Below, one piece after another: positions 9,861-17,941 of a stretch of 64,000 nt of DNA; the first letter of the stretch is position 1; each line of letters starts with the position of its first letter. Below the pieces are notes generated by a model. It made no database searches. It saw only the letters and a program-made list of their open reading frames with translations, and was not told where the DNA came from. Origin of the DNA: Thermobifida halotolerans (GTDB taxonomy: Bacteria; Actinomycetota; Actinomycetes; Streptosporangiales; Streptosporangiaceae). The stretch is from positions 744,001 through 808,000 of the forward strand of contig NZ_CP063196.1 in the NCBI RefSeq assembly GCF_003574835.2, read 5' to 3'. The position numbers and the translations under genes were made by a program.

Positions 9861-10451
9861 ATGTCTGTGACGCAGACGCAGAGCCGCGTGGTGATCGCGG
9901 AAGACGAGGCCCTGATCCGACTGGATCTGAAGGAGATGCTCGAGGAGGACGGCTACGAGGTCGTGGGGGAGGCCGGGGACGGGGAGACCGCCGTCCGCCT
10001 CGCCACCGAGTTGCGGCCCGACCTCGTCATCCTCGACATCAAGATGCCCGTCCTCGACGGACTGTCCGCCGCCGAGCGGATCGCCGCCGAGCGGATCGCG
10101 CCCGTGGTCATCCTGACCGCGTTCTCCCAGCGCGACCTGGTGGAGCGGGCACGCGACGCCGGGGCGATGGCCTACCTGGTCAAGCCCTTCACCAAGACCG
10201 ACCTGGTGCCCGCCATCGAGATGGCGGTCAGTCGCTACGCGGAGATCGCCGCGCTGGAGGCCGAGGTCACCGGACTGAACGAGCGCCTGGAGACCCGCAA
10301 GATCGTCGAACGCGCCAAGGGGCTGCTGCAGAGCAGGCACGGTCTCAGCGAACCCGAGGCGTTCCGGTGGATCCAGAAGAACTCCATGGACCGCAGGCTC
10401 ACGATGCGCAGGGTGGCCGAGACCGTGGTGGAGACGCTCGGTGACCAGTAG
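9861..10451 (+). CDS. pdtaR: ANTAR-domain response regulator (PdtaR type)
   Basis: This 196-residue cytoplasmic regulator has an N-terminal receiver domain (residues 8-122) with the acidic pair in AEDE, phospho-acceptor Asp 59 (LVILDIKMP), Thr 86 and Lys 108 (KPF). A C-terminal ANTAR RNA-binding domain (about 137-192) contains RAKGLLQSRHGLSEPEAFRWIQ. Members bind paired hairpins in mRNA leaders and act as antiterminators when phosphorylated by a PdtaS-type kinase; no kinase gene is nearby. Upstream is TACCCT at 9853-9858. Its position between pyk and the liv genes is a conserved actinobacterial arrangement as I recall it. Confidence 0.93.
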   Translation: MSVTQTQSRVVIAEDEALIRLDLKEMLEEDGYEVVGEAGDGETAVRLATELRPDLVILDIKMPVLDGLSAAERIAAERIAPVVILTAFSQRDLVERARDAGAMAYLVKPFTKTDLVPAIEMAVSRYAEIAALEAEVTGLNERLETRKIVERAKGLLQSRHGLSEPEAFRWIQKNSMDRRLTMRRVAETVVETLGDQ

Positions 10452-10487
10452 CCCCCCCGGGAGAAGCGTTCCCTCCCCGACAGGCCA

Positions 10488-10520
10488 GGGCCGTCCGCCG
10501 GAGTGCGGGCGGCCCTTTTT
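10488..10520 (+). terminator. Intrinsic terminator of pdtaR
   Basis: GGGCCGTCCGC (10488-10498) pairs with GCGGGCGGCCC (10505-10515) around a 6-nt loop, and TTTTT follows (10516-10520). Confidence 0.9.
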
Positions 10521-10621
10521 GCCACCTTTGTCGGGAAAGTAGGTCAAACGCAGAAGTGTTCCGATTGCGTCACGGTTGCGCACGAAGCAGTGACGTTTGG
10601 GTCACGTGGCTTTAGCGATCC

Positions 10622-10650
10622 TGAACGAACCGCCTAAACCGGGCTAAACT
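10622..10650 (+). promoter_or_regulatory. Candidate promoter of the liv operon
   Basis: A -10 box TAAACT (10645-10650) lies 17 nt after TGAACG (10622-10627), a weak -35. Upstream, GTGAC and GTCAC half-sites (10590-10605) form an imperfect dyad that could bind a regulator. The leader would be about 70 nt. Confidence 0.35.
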
Positions 10651-10724
10651 CGCGCCACCGAAACAACCAGCACGGCCCGTGGGTAAGCCCCAGGGGCCTC
10701 CTCGAGATGCGCAAGGGAGCGCAC

Positions 10725-12173
10725 GTGCGCAGACGCCTCGTGACTGTCCTGCTCGCCGTGGTCGCCGCCATCCTGGCGGCCACGGCCGCGGCGGCGGCAG
10801 ACACCCAGGGCGGTGAGACGCTGAACGGCCAGATCCGTCAACCCGAGACCGTCGAGGGCATCGACATCACGGTCTTCCAGGGAGACGAGGAGATCGGGAC
10901 GGCGACCACCGACTCTGAGGGAAGATGGGAAGTGGAGCTGCCCGGACCGGGTGACTACCGCGTCGTACTGGACGAGGGGTCCGTCCCCGAGGAGTTCGTC
11001 GTCGCCGAGCAGCCGGGGGCCGAACACACCGACGTCAACGTCCGGCCGGGGCAGCAACGCACCGTGATCTTCGCCCTCGCCCACCCCGGAGAGGGGGAGG
11101 GCTCCGCACCGTCCCCCACACACAGCGACGCCGAGGACGGCGCTGCCGAGGAGACCGCGGGAGACGACGCCGAGGGCGTGGCGACCGCGCCGGGGGTCTC
11201 CGCGAACTCCTCCTTCGGCACCAAGGTCATCCAGCTCACCGTCGCCGGACTGCTCTACGGACTCATCATCGCCATCGCCGCGGTCGGTCTGTCCCTGATC
11301 TTCGGCACGACCGGTCTGACCAACTTCGCCCACGGCGACATGGTGACCTTCGGCGCCCTCATGGCTCTGCTGTTCAGCGGCATGGCGCTGTTCTCCGACC
11401 TCCACTCGGCGATCGCCGGCGCGCTCTCGGGCGTCTGGCTGGTGGGTCCGGCACTGGGCTTCGTGGCCCGTCCCATGGTGGTCGCCACGCTGCTGGCGGT
11501 CCTGCTCGGCGCGGCGCTGGGCGCGGTGCTGGAGCGGTTCGTCTGGCGTCCGCTGCGCAGGCGCAACGTGGCGCTGATCCAGATGTTCATCGTCTCGATC
11601 GGTCTGGCGATGGTGCTGCGGCACGTCCTGCTGGTGGCCTTCGGCGGCAGCCGGATGACCTACCCGGACTTCCAACTCCAGGAGATGCTGCGGCTGGGAC
11701 CGGTCTCGATCACGCCCCGGGACCTGACGATCATGGTCCTGTCGGTGCTGGTCCTGGTGGGGGTGGCCTGCCTGCTGCAGTTCACCCGCGTCGGCAAGGC
11801 GATGCGGGCGGTCTCCGACAACCGCGACCTCGCCGAGTCCTCGGGCATCGACGTGGACCGGGTGACGCTGTACGTGTGGACGCTGGGCGGCGCCCTGTCC
11901 GCGCTGGGCGGCGTCTTCTACGGCCTCAACCAGGTCGTGTACTGGCAGATGGGCTTCCACCTGCTGCTGCTGATGTTCGCCGCGGTCATCCTGGGCGGTC
12001 TGGGCACCGCCTACGGCGCGATGGTCGGCGGCCTCGTCATCGGCCTGGTGGCGCAGCTGTCCACGCTGTGGTTCCCGTCGCAGCTCATGAACGCGTGGGC
12101 GCTCGGTCTCATGATCATCATGCTGTTGGTTCGGCCGCAGGGCATCCTGGGCCAGCGCGAGCGGGTCGGCTAG
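10725..12173 (+). CDS. livH: Branched-chain amino acid ABC transporter permease LivH with an N-terminal extracytoplasmic beta domain
   Basis: The 482-residue protein is longer than usual LivH (about 290-310). Residues 1-26 form a signal peptide ending AAAAA; 30-125 look like a carboxypeptidase-regulatory-like beta sandwich (ITVFQGDEEIGTATTDSEGRWEVELPGPGDYRV); 126-165 are an acidic linker; then the permease core with GLSLIFGTTGLTNFAHGDM and about eight membrane helices. The core forms half of the transport channel with LivM. GTG 10725 is chosen over ATG 10707 because AAGGGAG sits 5-6 nt before it. It starts a tightly packed livHMGF operon. Confidence 0.92.
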   Translation: MRRRLVTVLLAVVAAILAATAAAAADTQGGETLNGQIRQPETVEGIDITVFQGDEEIGTATTDSEGRWEVELPGPGDYRVVLDEGSVPEEFVVAEQPGAEHTDVNVRPGQQRTVIFALAHPGEGEGSAPSPTHSDAEDGAAEETAGDDAEGVATAPGVSANSSFGTKVIQLTVAGLLYGLIIAIAAVGLSLIFGTTGLTNFAHGDMVTFGALMALLFSGMALFSDLHSAIAGALSGVWLVGPALGFVARPMVVATLLAVLLGAALGAVLERFVWRPLRRRNVALIQMFIVSIGLAMVLRHVLLVAFGGSRMTYPDFQLQEMLRLGPVSITPRDLTIMVLSVLVLVGVACLLQFTRVGKAMRAVSDNRDLAESSGIDVDRVTLYVWTLGGALSALGGVFYGLNQVVYWQMGFHLLLLMFAAVILGGLGTAYGAMVGGLVIGLVAQLSTLWFPSQLMNAWALGLMIIMLLVRPQGILGQRERVG

Positions 12174-12183
12174 GAGAGGGACG

Positions 12184-13170
12184 ATGGATATTCTGCAGGT
12201 CCTCGCCGAGGCCACGCGCTCGGCGGTCGGTCCGGTGGCCGCCGTCTACGCTCTTGCCGCCATCGGTCTGAACATGCACTTCGGCTACACCGGCCTGCTC
12301 AACTTCGGCCAGGTGGGCTTCATGCTCGTGGGCGGCTACGGGGTCGCGGTCAGCGTGACCACCTTCGGGCTGCCGCTGTGGCTGGGCTTGCTGGTCGGTA
12401 TCGGCTGCGCGGTGGTGCTGGCACTGCTGCTGGGCGTTCCGACGCTGCGGCTGCGCGCCGACTACCTGGCGATCGCCACGATCGCGGTGGCGGAGGTGGC
12501 GCGGCTGGTCTACCGGGCGGAGTTCCTCCGCGACGTCACCGGCGGCGTCTACGGCCTCCAGCGCTTCGCGGGCGGCTTCTACGAGCTGAACCCGTTCCCG
12601 TCGGGGTCCTACGGTTTCGGGTGGCTGACCTTCAGCGCCCGCGACATGTGGATCCTGACGGCGGCGTGGGGACTGGTGCTGCTGAGCAGCGTGCTCATGT
12701 GGCTGCTGGTCCACAGTCCGTGGGGCAGGGTGATCAAGGGCATCCGCGAGGACGAGGACGCGGTGCGCAGCCTGGGCAAGAACGTCTTCGTCTACAAGAT
12801 GCAGAGCCTCGTCCTGGGCGGGGTGTTCGGCGCGCTGGCCGGCGCGATGCTCGTGATCTACCAGCAGACGATCACCCCGGACCAGTTCATGCCGCAGGTG
12901 ACGTTCTACCTGTGGGCGATCCTGCTGCTGGGCGGGGCCGGGCGCACCCTGGGACCGGTGCTGGGCTCGGTGGTGATGTGGTTCCTGCTGGCGGCCTCCG
13001 ACAGTGTGCTGCGTCAACTCACCTCCTCGGGGACGATCACGTTCATCGCCAGCGCCGAGATCGGGGGCATCCGGCACGCGCTGGTGGGTGTGGCGCTGCT
13101 GCTGCTGATCGTCTTCCGACCGCAGGGGCTCATCGGCAACCGCAAGGAGATGCTGGTCAATGTCAAGTGA
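12184..13170 (+). CDS. livM: Branched-chain amino acid ABC transporter permease LivM
   Basis: This 328-residue membrane protein has about nine hydrophobic helices and the LivM signature YTGLLNFGQVGFMLVGGY (about residues 37-54); the conserved loop SPWGRVIKGIREDEDAVRSLGKNVFVYK contacts the ATPases. It pairs with LivH to form the transmembrane channel. It begins 10 nt after livH with a GGAG-type ribosome site (AGGAGAGG) and overlaps livG by 11 nt, so the operon is translationally coupled. Confidence 0.95.
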   Translation: MDILQVLAEATRSAVGPVAAVYALAAIGLNMHFGYTGLLNFGQVGFMLVGGYGVAVSVTTFGLPLWLGLLVGIGCAVVLALLLGVPTLRLRADYLAIATIAVAEVARLVYRAEFLRDVTGGVYGLQRFAGGFYELNPFPSGSYGFGWLTFSARDMWILTAAWGLVLLSSVLMWLLVHSPWGRVIKGIREDEDAVRSLGKNVFVYKMQSLVLGGVFGALAGAMLVIYQQTITPDQFMPQVTFYLWAILLLGGAGRTLGPVLGSVVMWFLLAASDSVLRQLTSSGTITFIASAEIGGIRHALVGVALLLLIVFRPQGLIGNRKEMLVNVK

Positions 13171-14047
13171 CGTGAACGGGGCCGCGGTCGACCGGATGGC
13201 CGGGGTGGAGCCGGTCCCGGGGGTGGCCAAGCCCGATCCGATTCTCGTGGCCACCGGGGTGCGGCGTTCCTTCGGCGGACTGACCGCGGTCGACGTGGCG
13301 CACCTGGAGGTGCAGCGCGGCACGATCACGGCGCTGATCGGCCCCAACGGCGCGGGCAAGTCCACCCTGTTCAACCTGCTGACCGGGTTCGACCGGGTCG
13401 ACGCGGGCCGGTGGACGTTCGAGGGCAGGAAACTGAACGGCCTGGGCGGGCACCGGGTGGCCCGGAACGGGATGGTCCGCACCTTCCAGTTGACCAAGGC
13501 GCTGACGCGGCTGACGGTCATGGAGAACATGCTGCTGGCGGCGCCGGGGCAGACCGGCGAGCGGATTCTCGGCGCGTTCCTGCGTCCGGTGTGGCGCGGG
13601 CAGGAGGAGGCCAACCGGGAGCGGGCCGAGCAGTTGCTGGAGCGCTTCAAGCTGCTGGCCAAGAAGGACGAGATGGCGGGCAGTCTCTCCGGTGGGCAGC
13701 GCAAGCTGCTGGAGATGGCCCGCGCGCTCATGGTGGACCCGTCGATGATCATGCTCGACGAGCCCATGGCGGGGGTGAACCCGGCGCTGGTGCAGTCGCT
13801 GCTGGGGCACATCACCGCGCTGCGCGACGAGGGCAAGACGGTGCTGTTCGTCGAGCACGACATGGACGTCATCATGGGCATCAGCGACTGGATCGTGGTG
13901 CTGGCGGAGGGGAAGGTGATCGCCGAGGGGCGTCCCTCGGACATCCGCGCCAACCAGCAGGTGATCGACGCCTATCTGGGGGCCGGTCACGACGAGTCCG
14001 ACCAGGAGTCGCAGGCGGGGACCGACAGCGGGGAGAGCCATGAGTGA
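13160..14047 (+). CDS. livG: Branched-chain amino acid ABC transporter ATP-binding protein LivG
   Basis: This 295-residue ATPase has Walker A GPNGAGKS (about 60-67), signature LSGGQRK, Walker B MIMLDEPMAGVNP and the switch His in FVEHDMD. It powers the LivHM channel together with LivF. The N-terminal 25 residues before the ATPase fold and an acidic tail are extra to the core. It overlaps livM by 11 nt and livF by 8 nt. Confidence 0.95.
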   Translation: MSSDVNGAAVDRMAGVEPVPGVAKPDPILVATGVRRSFGGLTAVDVAHLEVQRGTITALIGPNGAGKSTLFNLLTGFDRVDAGRWTFEGRKLNGLGGHRVARNGMVRTFQLTKALTRLTVMENMLLAAPGQTGERILGAFLRPVWRGQEEANRERAEQLLERFKLLAKKDEMAGSLSGGQRKLLEMARALMVDPSMIMLDEPMAGVNPALVQSLLGHITALRDEGKTVLFVEHDMDVIMGISDWIVVLAEGKVIAEGRPSDIRANQQVIDAYLGAGHDESDQESQAGTDSGESHE

Positions 14048-14873
14048 GCACGAGCACGGCGCGGCGTCGGACGAGGCGGCTGCCGAGGCCCACCAGCACG
14101 CGCGCGAGGAGGCCCTGGAGCACTCCGCGCGGGAGGCGGTCGGTGACGACGGCGGCCACCTCATGGTGGCGCGGGATCTCGTGGCCGGATACGTGCCGGG
14201 GGTGAACATCCTCAACGGGTGCACGCTGACGCTGTCGGAGGGCGAGATCGTGGCGATCATCGGCCCCAACGGCGCGGGCAAGTCCACGCTGATCAAGACG
14301 GTCTTCGGGCTGATCCCGGTGCGCGGCGGCTCGCTGTCGCTGCGCGGGGAGAGCATCGTGGGGCTGGCCGCGCACGAGTTGGTGCGGCAGGGCGTGGGTT
14401 ATGTTCCGCAGACGCGCAACGTGTTCCCGTCGTTGACGATCGAGGAGAACCTGCAGATGGGGGCGTATCTGCGGCCCAAGCAGGTGCCCGAGCGGTTCGC
14501 GGCGGTGGCCGAGCTGTTCCCGCTGCTGGCCAGGCGGCGCAGGGCCAAGGCCGGGTCGTTGTCGGGCGGTGAGCGGCAGATGGTGGCGATGGGGCGGGCG
14601 TTGATGATGAACCCGTCGGTGCTGCTGCTGGACGAGCCCACGGCCGGTCTGTCGCCGATCTACCAGGAGGAGGTGTTCCAGCGCGTCAGGCAGATCAACT
14701 CCACCGGGGTCTCGGTGGTCATGGTGGAGCAGAACGCGCGGCGCTGCCTGCAGATCTGCGACCGCGGTTACGTGCTGGACCAGGGGCGCAACGCCTACAC
14801 CGGTACGGGTCGGGAGCTGCTGAGCGACCCGAACGTGATCGAGCTGTACCTGGGGACGCTGGCCAGGTCCTGA
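14040..14873 (+). CDS. livF: Branched-chain amino acid ABC transporter ATP-binding protein LivF
   Basis: This 277-residue ATPase carries Walker A GPNGAGKS, the LivF-type segment GVGYVPQTRNVFPSLTIEENL, signature LSGGERQMVAMGRALM and Walker B VLLLDEPTAGLSP. A His/Glu-rich N-terminal extension of about 40 residues (EHEHGAASDEAAAEAHQHAREE) precedes the ATPase fold and is not typical of the family. It is the last gene of livHMGF and ends just before a long bidirectional hairpin. Confidence 0.95.
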   Translation: MSEHEHGAASDEAAAEAHQHAREEALEHSAREAVGDDGGHLMVARDLVAGYVPGVNILNGCTLTLSEGEIVAIIGPNGAGKSTLIKTVFGLIPVRGGSLSLRGESIVGLAAHELVRQGVGYVPQTRNVFPSLTIEENLQMGAYLRPKQVPERFAAVAELFPLLARRRRAKAGSLSGGERQMVAMGRALMMNPSVLLLDEPTAGLSPIYQEEVFQRVRQINSTGVSVVMVEQNARRCLQICDRGYVLDQGRNAYTGTGRELLSDPNVIELYLGTLARS

Positions 14874-14892
14874 TCCCGGTTTCTGCGGGCGG

Positions 14893-14928
14893 GAAGAGGG
14901 GTTCCGGAGTGGTCCGGAACCCCTCTTC
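14893..14928 (+). terminator. Terminator of livHMGF
   Basis: GAAGAGGGGTTCCGG and its exact complement (15-bp stem, 6-nt loop) lie 20 nt after livF. It could also act on the converging binding-protein transcript. Confidence 0.85.
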
Positions 14929-14970
14929 TCCTGTCTTGCGGGCGGGGCCGGGGGTGTCGGGGCAAGGGGA

Positions 14971-15000
14971 AGGGCCCGGAACCGGCGGGTTCCGGGCCCT
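14971..15000 (-). terminator. Terminator of the convergent binding-protein gene
   Basis: AGGGCCCGGAACC and GGTTCCGGGCCCT form a 13-bp stem with a 4-nt loop, 20 nt past the stop of the minus-strand binding-protein gene. Together with the previous hairpin it separates the two converging transcripts. Confidence 0.75.
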
Positions 15001-15019
15001 CGGGGGGCGGGGGAGGGGC

Positions 15020-16267
15020 CTACTCCGCGGCGTTGCTCTCGACGTAGTCGACGACCTCGTACTCGCCGTCGTCGTTGAATCCGTAGATCATGAACGAGGC
15101 GGCGGTGACGTCGCCGTTGTCGTCGAAGTCCAGCGGGCCGCTGACGCCGTCGAAGTCGATGTCGGTGCCGTCGGCGAGCAGTTCACTGCACTCGGCGAAG
15201 GTGGTGCACTTCTCGCCGTCGCGGGTGACGTTGGCCATCTCCGAGACGAACGTGGACGGTTCGGTGCTGCCCGCGGCCTCGGCGGCCAGGGCCACGGTGA
15301 TGGCGCAGTCGTAGACCTGCGCGGCGTACTGGTAGTCCTCCAGGTCCGGGTTGAACTCGGCGAGGGCCTGCTCGAACTCGGGGGCGTCCACGCCGGGGGC
15401 GGTGCCCTTGAAGCCGGCCATGACGGAGGGGTCGCCCTCGTTGACCGTCTCGCTCAGGCTGGTGGAGTTCATGCCGTCGGCGCTGTACATCTGGTCGGCG
15501 CCGATTCCGGCCTCCAGGAGGCCGGAGATGGCCTGCACGCCCTCCTCGAAGGAGACGAGGACGACCGCGTCGGGCTCGGAGTCGGCGAGCGCGCCGACCA
15601 CGGCGTCGAAGTTGGTGGCGTTGGGGTCGTAGCTCTCCTTGGCGGTGACCTCGGCGCCGCTGGCCTCCAGGGCCTCGATGACGGAGTTGGCCAGGCCCTC
15701 GCCGTAGTCGTCGGCGCGGTAGCCCACGGCGACGCTCTGGTGGCCGTCGGCGAGGATGGTCTCGGCGAGCACCGGTCCCTGCATCAGGTCGCTGGGGGCG
15801 GTGCGGAAGTAGTAGCCGCCGTCGTCGTAGTCGGTGAAGTCGGGCGAGGTGTTGGAGCCGGAGCACTGCACGACCTCGTCTCCGGTGACGGAGTCGATGA
15901 TCGCCATGCTCATGCCGGAGGCGGCGGCGCCCAGGACGGCGTCCACGCCGTCGTCGAGCAGTCGGTTGGCGGCCTCGTTGGCCTGGGCGGCGTCACCGGC
16001 CTCGTCGCCGCCGACGATGGCGGGCAGTTCGGTGCCGAGCACGCCGCCGGCGTCGTTGATCTCCTGGATGGCGTATTCGGCCGCGGTGATCTGGGGCGGG
16101 CCGAGGAAGGACAGGTCGCCGCTCTCGGGGAAGATGTAGCCGAACTGCAGGGTGTCGCCTTCGCCTTCCCCTCCTCCGCCGCCGTTGCCGCCGCCTCCGC
16201 AAGCGGTGAGTCCCAGAGCCAGCGCCGCGACTGCGGCGGTGAGGCCCAGCGCCTTCGTGTTAGGCAT
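15020..16267 (-). CDS. Branched-chain amino acid ABC transporter substrate-binding lipoprotein
   Basis: This 415-residue protein has an N-terminal signal with lipobox LTAC (Cys near residue 22) followed by a Gly-rich spacer, then a LivK-type periplasmic-binding fold (GYIFPESGDLSFLGPPQ, AIQEINDAGGVLG, DYGEGLANSVIEALEASG, YDCAITVALAAEAAG). It captures branched-chain amino acids or a related ligand for LivHMGF and is anchored to the outer membrane face. The gene is transcribed toward livF, not as part of that operon, so amounts can be set separately. ATG 16267 is preferred over ATG 16279 because GGAGAG lies between them. Confidence 0.93.
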   Translation of the reverse strand: MPNTKALGLTAAVAALALGLTACGGGGNGGGGGEGEGDTLQFGYIFPESGDLSFLGPPQITAAEYAIQEINDAGGVLGTELPAIVGGDEAGDAAQANEAANRLLDDGVDAVLGAAASGMSMAIIDSVTGDEVVQCSGSNTSPDFTDYDDGGYYFRTAPSDLMQGPVLAETILADGHQSVAVGYRADDYGEGLANSVIEALEASGAEVTAKESYDPNATNFDAVVGALADSEPDAVVLVSFEEGVQAISGLLEAGIGADQMYSADGMNSTSLSETVNEGDPSVMAGFKGTAPGVDAPEFEQALAEFNPDLEDYQYAAQVYDCAITVALAAEAAGSTEPSTFVSEMANVTRDGEKCTTFAECSELLADGTDIDFDGVSGPLDFDDNGDVTAASFMIYGFNDDGEYEVVDYVESNAAE

Positions 16268-16579
16268 CCATCTCTCCATTCGACCCGCGTTGATCGCGTG
16301 TGAATCTCCACGTCTGCCCCGCCGTCATGTTCCGACGGGCTTAACCATGGGCGTTAGCGGAGCTTAACGCCGGAATCTGTGGTTCAGGAAGATGGTCAGG
16401 AGCGTCGCTGCTGAGTCGGGTTCATGCTGTTACTTACCCGTAGCCGAGTATTTGGCGGGTATTTGGGGTTTCTACCGAGCGTTATGCGGTGGGGGCTTCG
16501 CGTGGCGGCGGGCGGGACTCCGGTTAACAGAAATGCAAAAAAGGGAGGGGGTGAAAAGACGGCTCCGGGGCTTCGGAGG
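16268..16579. other. Intergenic region upstream of the binding-protein gene
   Basis: About 310 bp between two minus-strand genes. It should hold the promoter of the binding-protein gene but no convincing -35/-10 pair is seen. It is locally richer in A+T (for example 16420-16560) than the flanks. No gene is supported. Confidence 0.4.
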
Positions 16580-17374
16580 TCAGAAAGCGGCTGCGAGCGC
16601 GGTGAGGGCGGGGGCGACGAGCAGGGCGGGCAGCAGGTCGGCGACGGGGAGGTCGCGGATGCGCAGCAGCCGCAGGGCCACTCCGACGAGCAGGAGTCCT
16701 CCGGTGGCGGTGAGCGCGGCGATGTGGGCGTCGGGCAGGACGCTGCCCAGGAGCACGCCCAGCAGGGTGAAGGCGCCCTGGTAGAGGAGGACGGGCAGGG
16801 CCGAGGCGAGGACGCCCGCGCCCAGGGCGGCGGCGAAGGCGACCGCGGTGAAGCCGTCCAGGGCCGCCTTGAGGGCGAGTTGGTCGATGCCGTTGCCCAG
16901 GCCGTCGCTGAGGGCGCCGAGGATGGCCAGGGGACCGACGAGGAAGACCAGGGAGGAGCTGACGAAGCCCTCGACGAAGCGTTCCGCCGCGGGGGCGGCC
17001 GTGCCGCCCGCGGCGGAGGGCTGCCGCGCTCCGCCCTGGGCGCCGACCGCGGCGGTGCGGCGGGTCAGCGCGGCGCGCACCAGGCGGCCCAGTTGCTCCA
17101 GGCGTTCCTCGACGCGCAGCAGGGAGCCGGCGATCCCGCCGACGAGGAGTGATCCCAGCACGATGAGGGTGGGCGCGGCGGAACCGACCGCCGTGGTGAG
17201 GTCGGGGGAGAGGACCTCGGCGGCGTTCAGCGCGGCGATCAGGAGCACCACGAGTCCCAGGGCGTCGGTGACCACGGTCCGGGTGCGTTCGGGCAGGCGG
17301 CCGCCGAGGGCGAGGCCGAGACTCCCGCCCACGACGATCGCGGCGACGTTGACGAGGGTGCCCAGGCCAGGCAT
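16580..17374 (-). CDS. DUF554 family membrane protein
   Basis: This 264-residue protein has about seven hydrophobic helices and the DUF554 features: NVAAIVVGGSLGLALGGRLPER at the N-terminus, a central basic/Ala-rich loop, FVEGFVSSSLVFLVGPLAILGALSDGL and a C-terminal hydrophobic block ending LPALLVAPAL. Members are annotated as possible transport proteins (YdfK-like) without proven substrate. The central loop (about 112-132) is rich in Ala, Gly and Arg and probably cytoplasmic. It stands 54 nt before the thioesterase gene on the same strand. Confidence 0.85.
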   Translation of the reverse strand: MPGLGTLVNVAAIVVGGSLGLALGGRLPERTRTVVTDALGLVVLLIAALNAAEVLSPDLTTAVGSAAPTLIVLGSLLVGGIAGSLLRVEERLEQLGRLVRAALTRRTAAVGAQGGARQPSAAGGTAAPAAERFVEGFVSSSLVFLVGPLAILGALSDGLGNGIDQLALKAALDGFTAVAFAAALGAGVLASALPVLLYQGAFTLLGVLLGSVLPDAHIAALTATGGLLLVGVALRLLRIRDLPVADLLPALLVAPALTALAAAF

Positions 17375-17428
17375 CCGATCCTCCGATGTTTTCCGGGATG
17401 GGGGGAGCGGTGGGACCGCGCCCGGGGG

Positions 17429-17854
17429 TCAGTGCGCGGGCGCGTCGCGCAGCATGCAGGTCAGCCGTGAGGTGCACAGGCGCCGACCGTCGTCGTCGGT
17501 GATCTCGATGTCCCAGGTGGCCAGGGTACGGCCGCTGTGGACGGGAACGGCCACGCCGGTGGCGTGGCCCCGGGTGGCGCTGCGGTGGTGGGTCGCGTTG
17601 ATCTCGATGCCCACGGCGATGCGGCCCGGACCGGCGAGGACCGCCGAGCCGATCGAGCCGAGGGTCTCGGCGAGCACGCAGGACGCGCCGCCGTGCAGCA
17701 GTCCGTAGGGCTGGGTGTTGCCTTCGACGGGGATGCGGCCGACCACGCGTTCGGCGGAGACCTCCAGCAGTTCCAGGCCCATCCGCTCGCCCAGTGCTCC
17801 GAGGCGGGGCTCGTGGCCGAGGAGTTCGGCCAGCTTCTCGGTGTCCAGTGCCAT
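17429..17854 (-). CDS. PaaI-type hotdog thioesterase
   Basis: This 141-residue protein has the hotdog-fold core QPYGLLHGGASCVLAETLGSIG (catalytic region around HGG) and the beta strands HATGVAVPVHSGRTLATWDIEITDDDGR. PaaI-type enzymes hydrolyse acyl- or phenylacetyl-CoA derivatives and discard stalled CoA esters. The start is the ATG at 17854, with GGAG about 9 nt upstream. It is divergent from polA, with only 87-90 nt between the starts. Confidence 0.85.
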   Translation of the reverse strand: MALDTEKLAELLGHEPRLGALGERMGLELLEVSAERVVGRIPVEGNTQPYGLLHGGASCVLAETLGSIGSAVLAGPGRIAVGIEINATHHRSATRGHATGVAVPVHSGRTLATWDIEITDDDGRRLCTSRLTCMLRDAPAH

Positions 17855-17928
17855 GGGGGTGCTCCGTCGTCGCGAGGGAGGGGCCGGGCGGGAATCGCCG
17901 GGACCGCGAAAATGTCTCCTGCGCATCC

Positions 17929-17934
17929 TAGGAT
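17929..17934 (+). promoter_or_regulatory. -10 box TAGGAT of polA, probable leaderless start
   Basis: TAGGAT is followed by 7 nt and then GTG 17942. No ribosome site precedes the start. The same hexamer and spacing occur before coaE. Confidence 0.5.
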
Positions 17935-17941
17935 TCGTGGT

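Noticed and set aside
10590-10605. CRP or GlnR site upstream of livH
   Set aside because: GTGAC and GTCAC half-sites are present, but spacing fits neither the CRP dyad nor the GlnR a-b box arrangement; left as an unspecific dyad.
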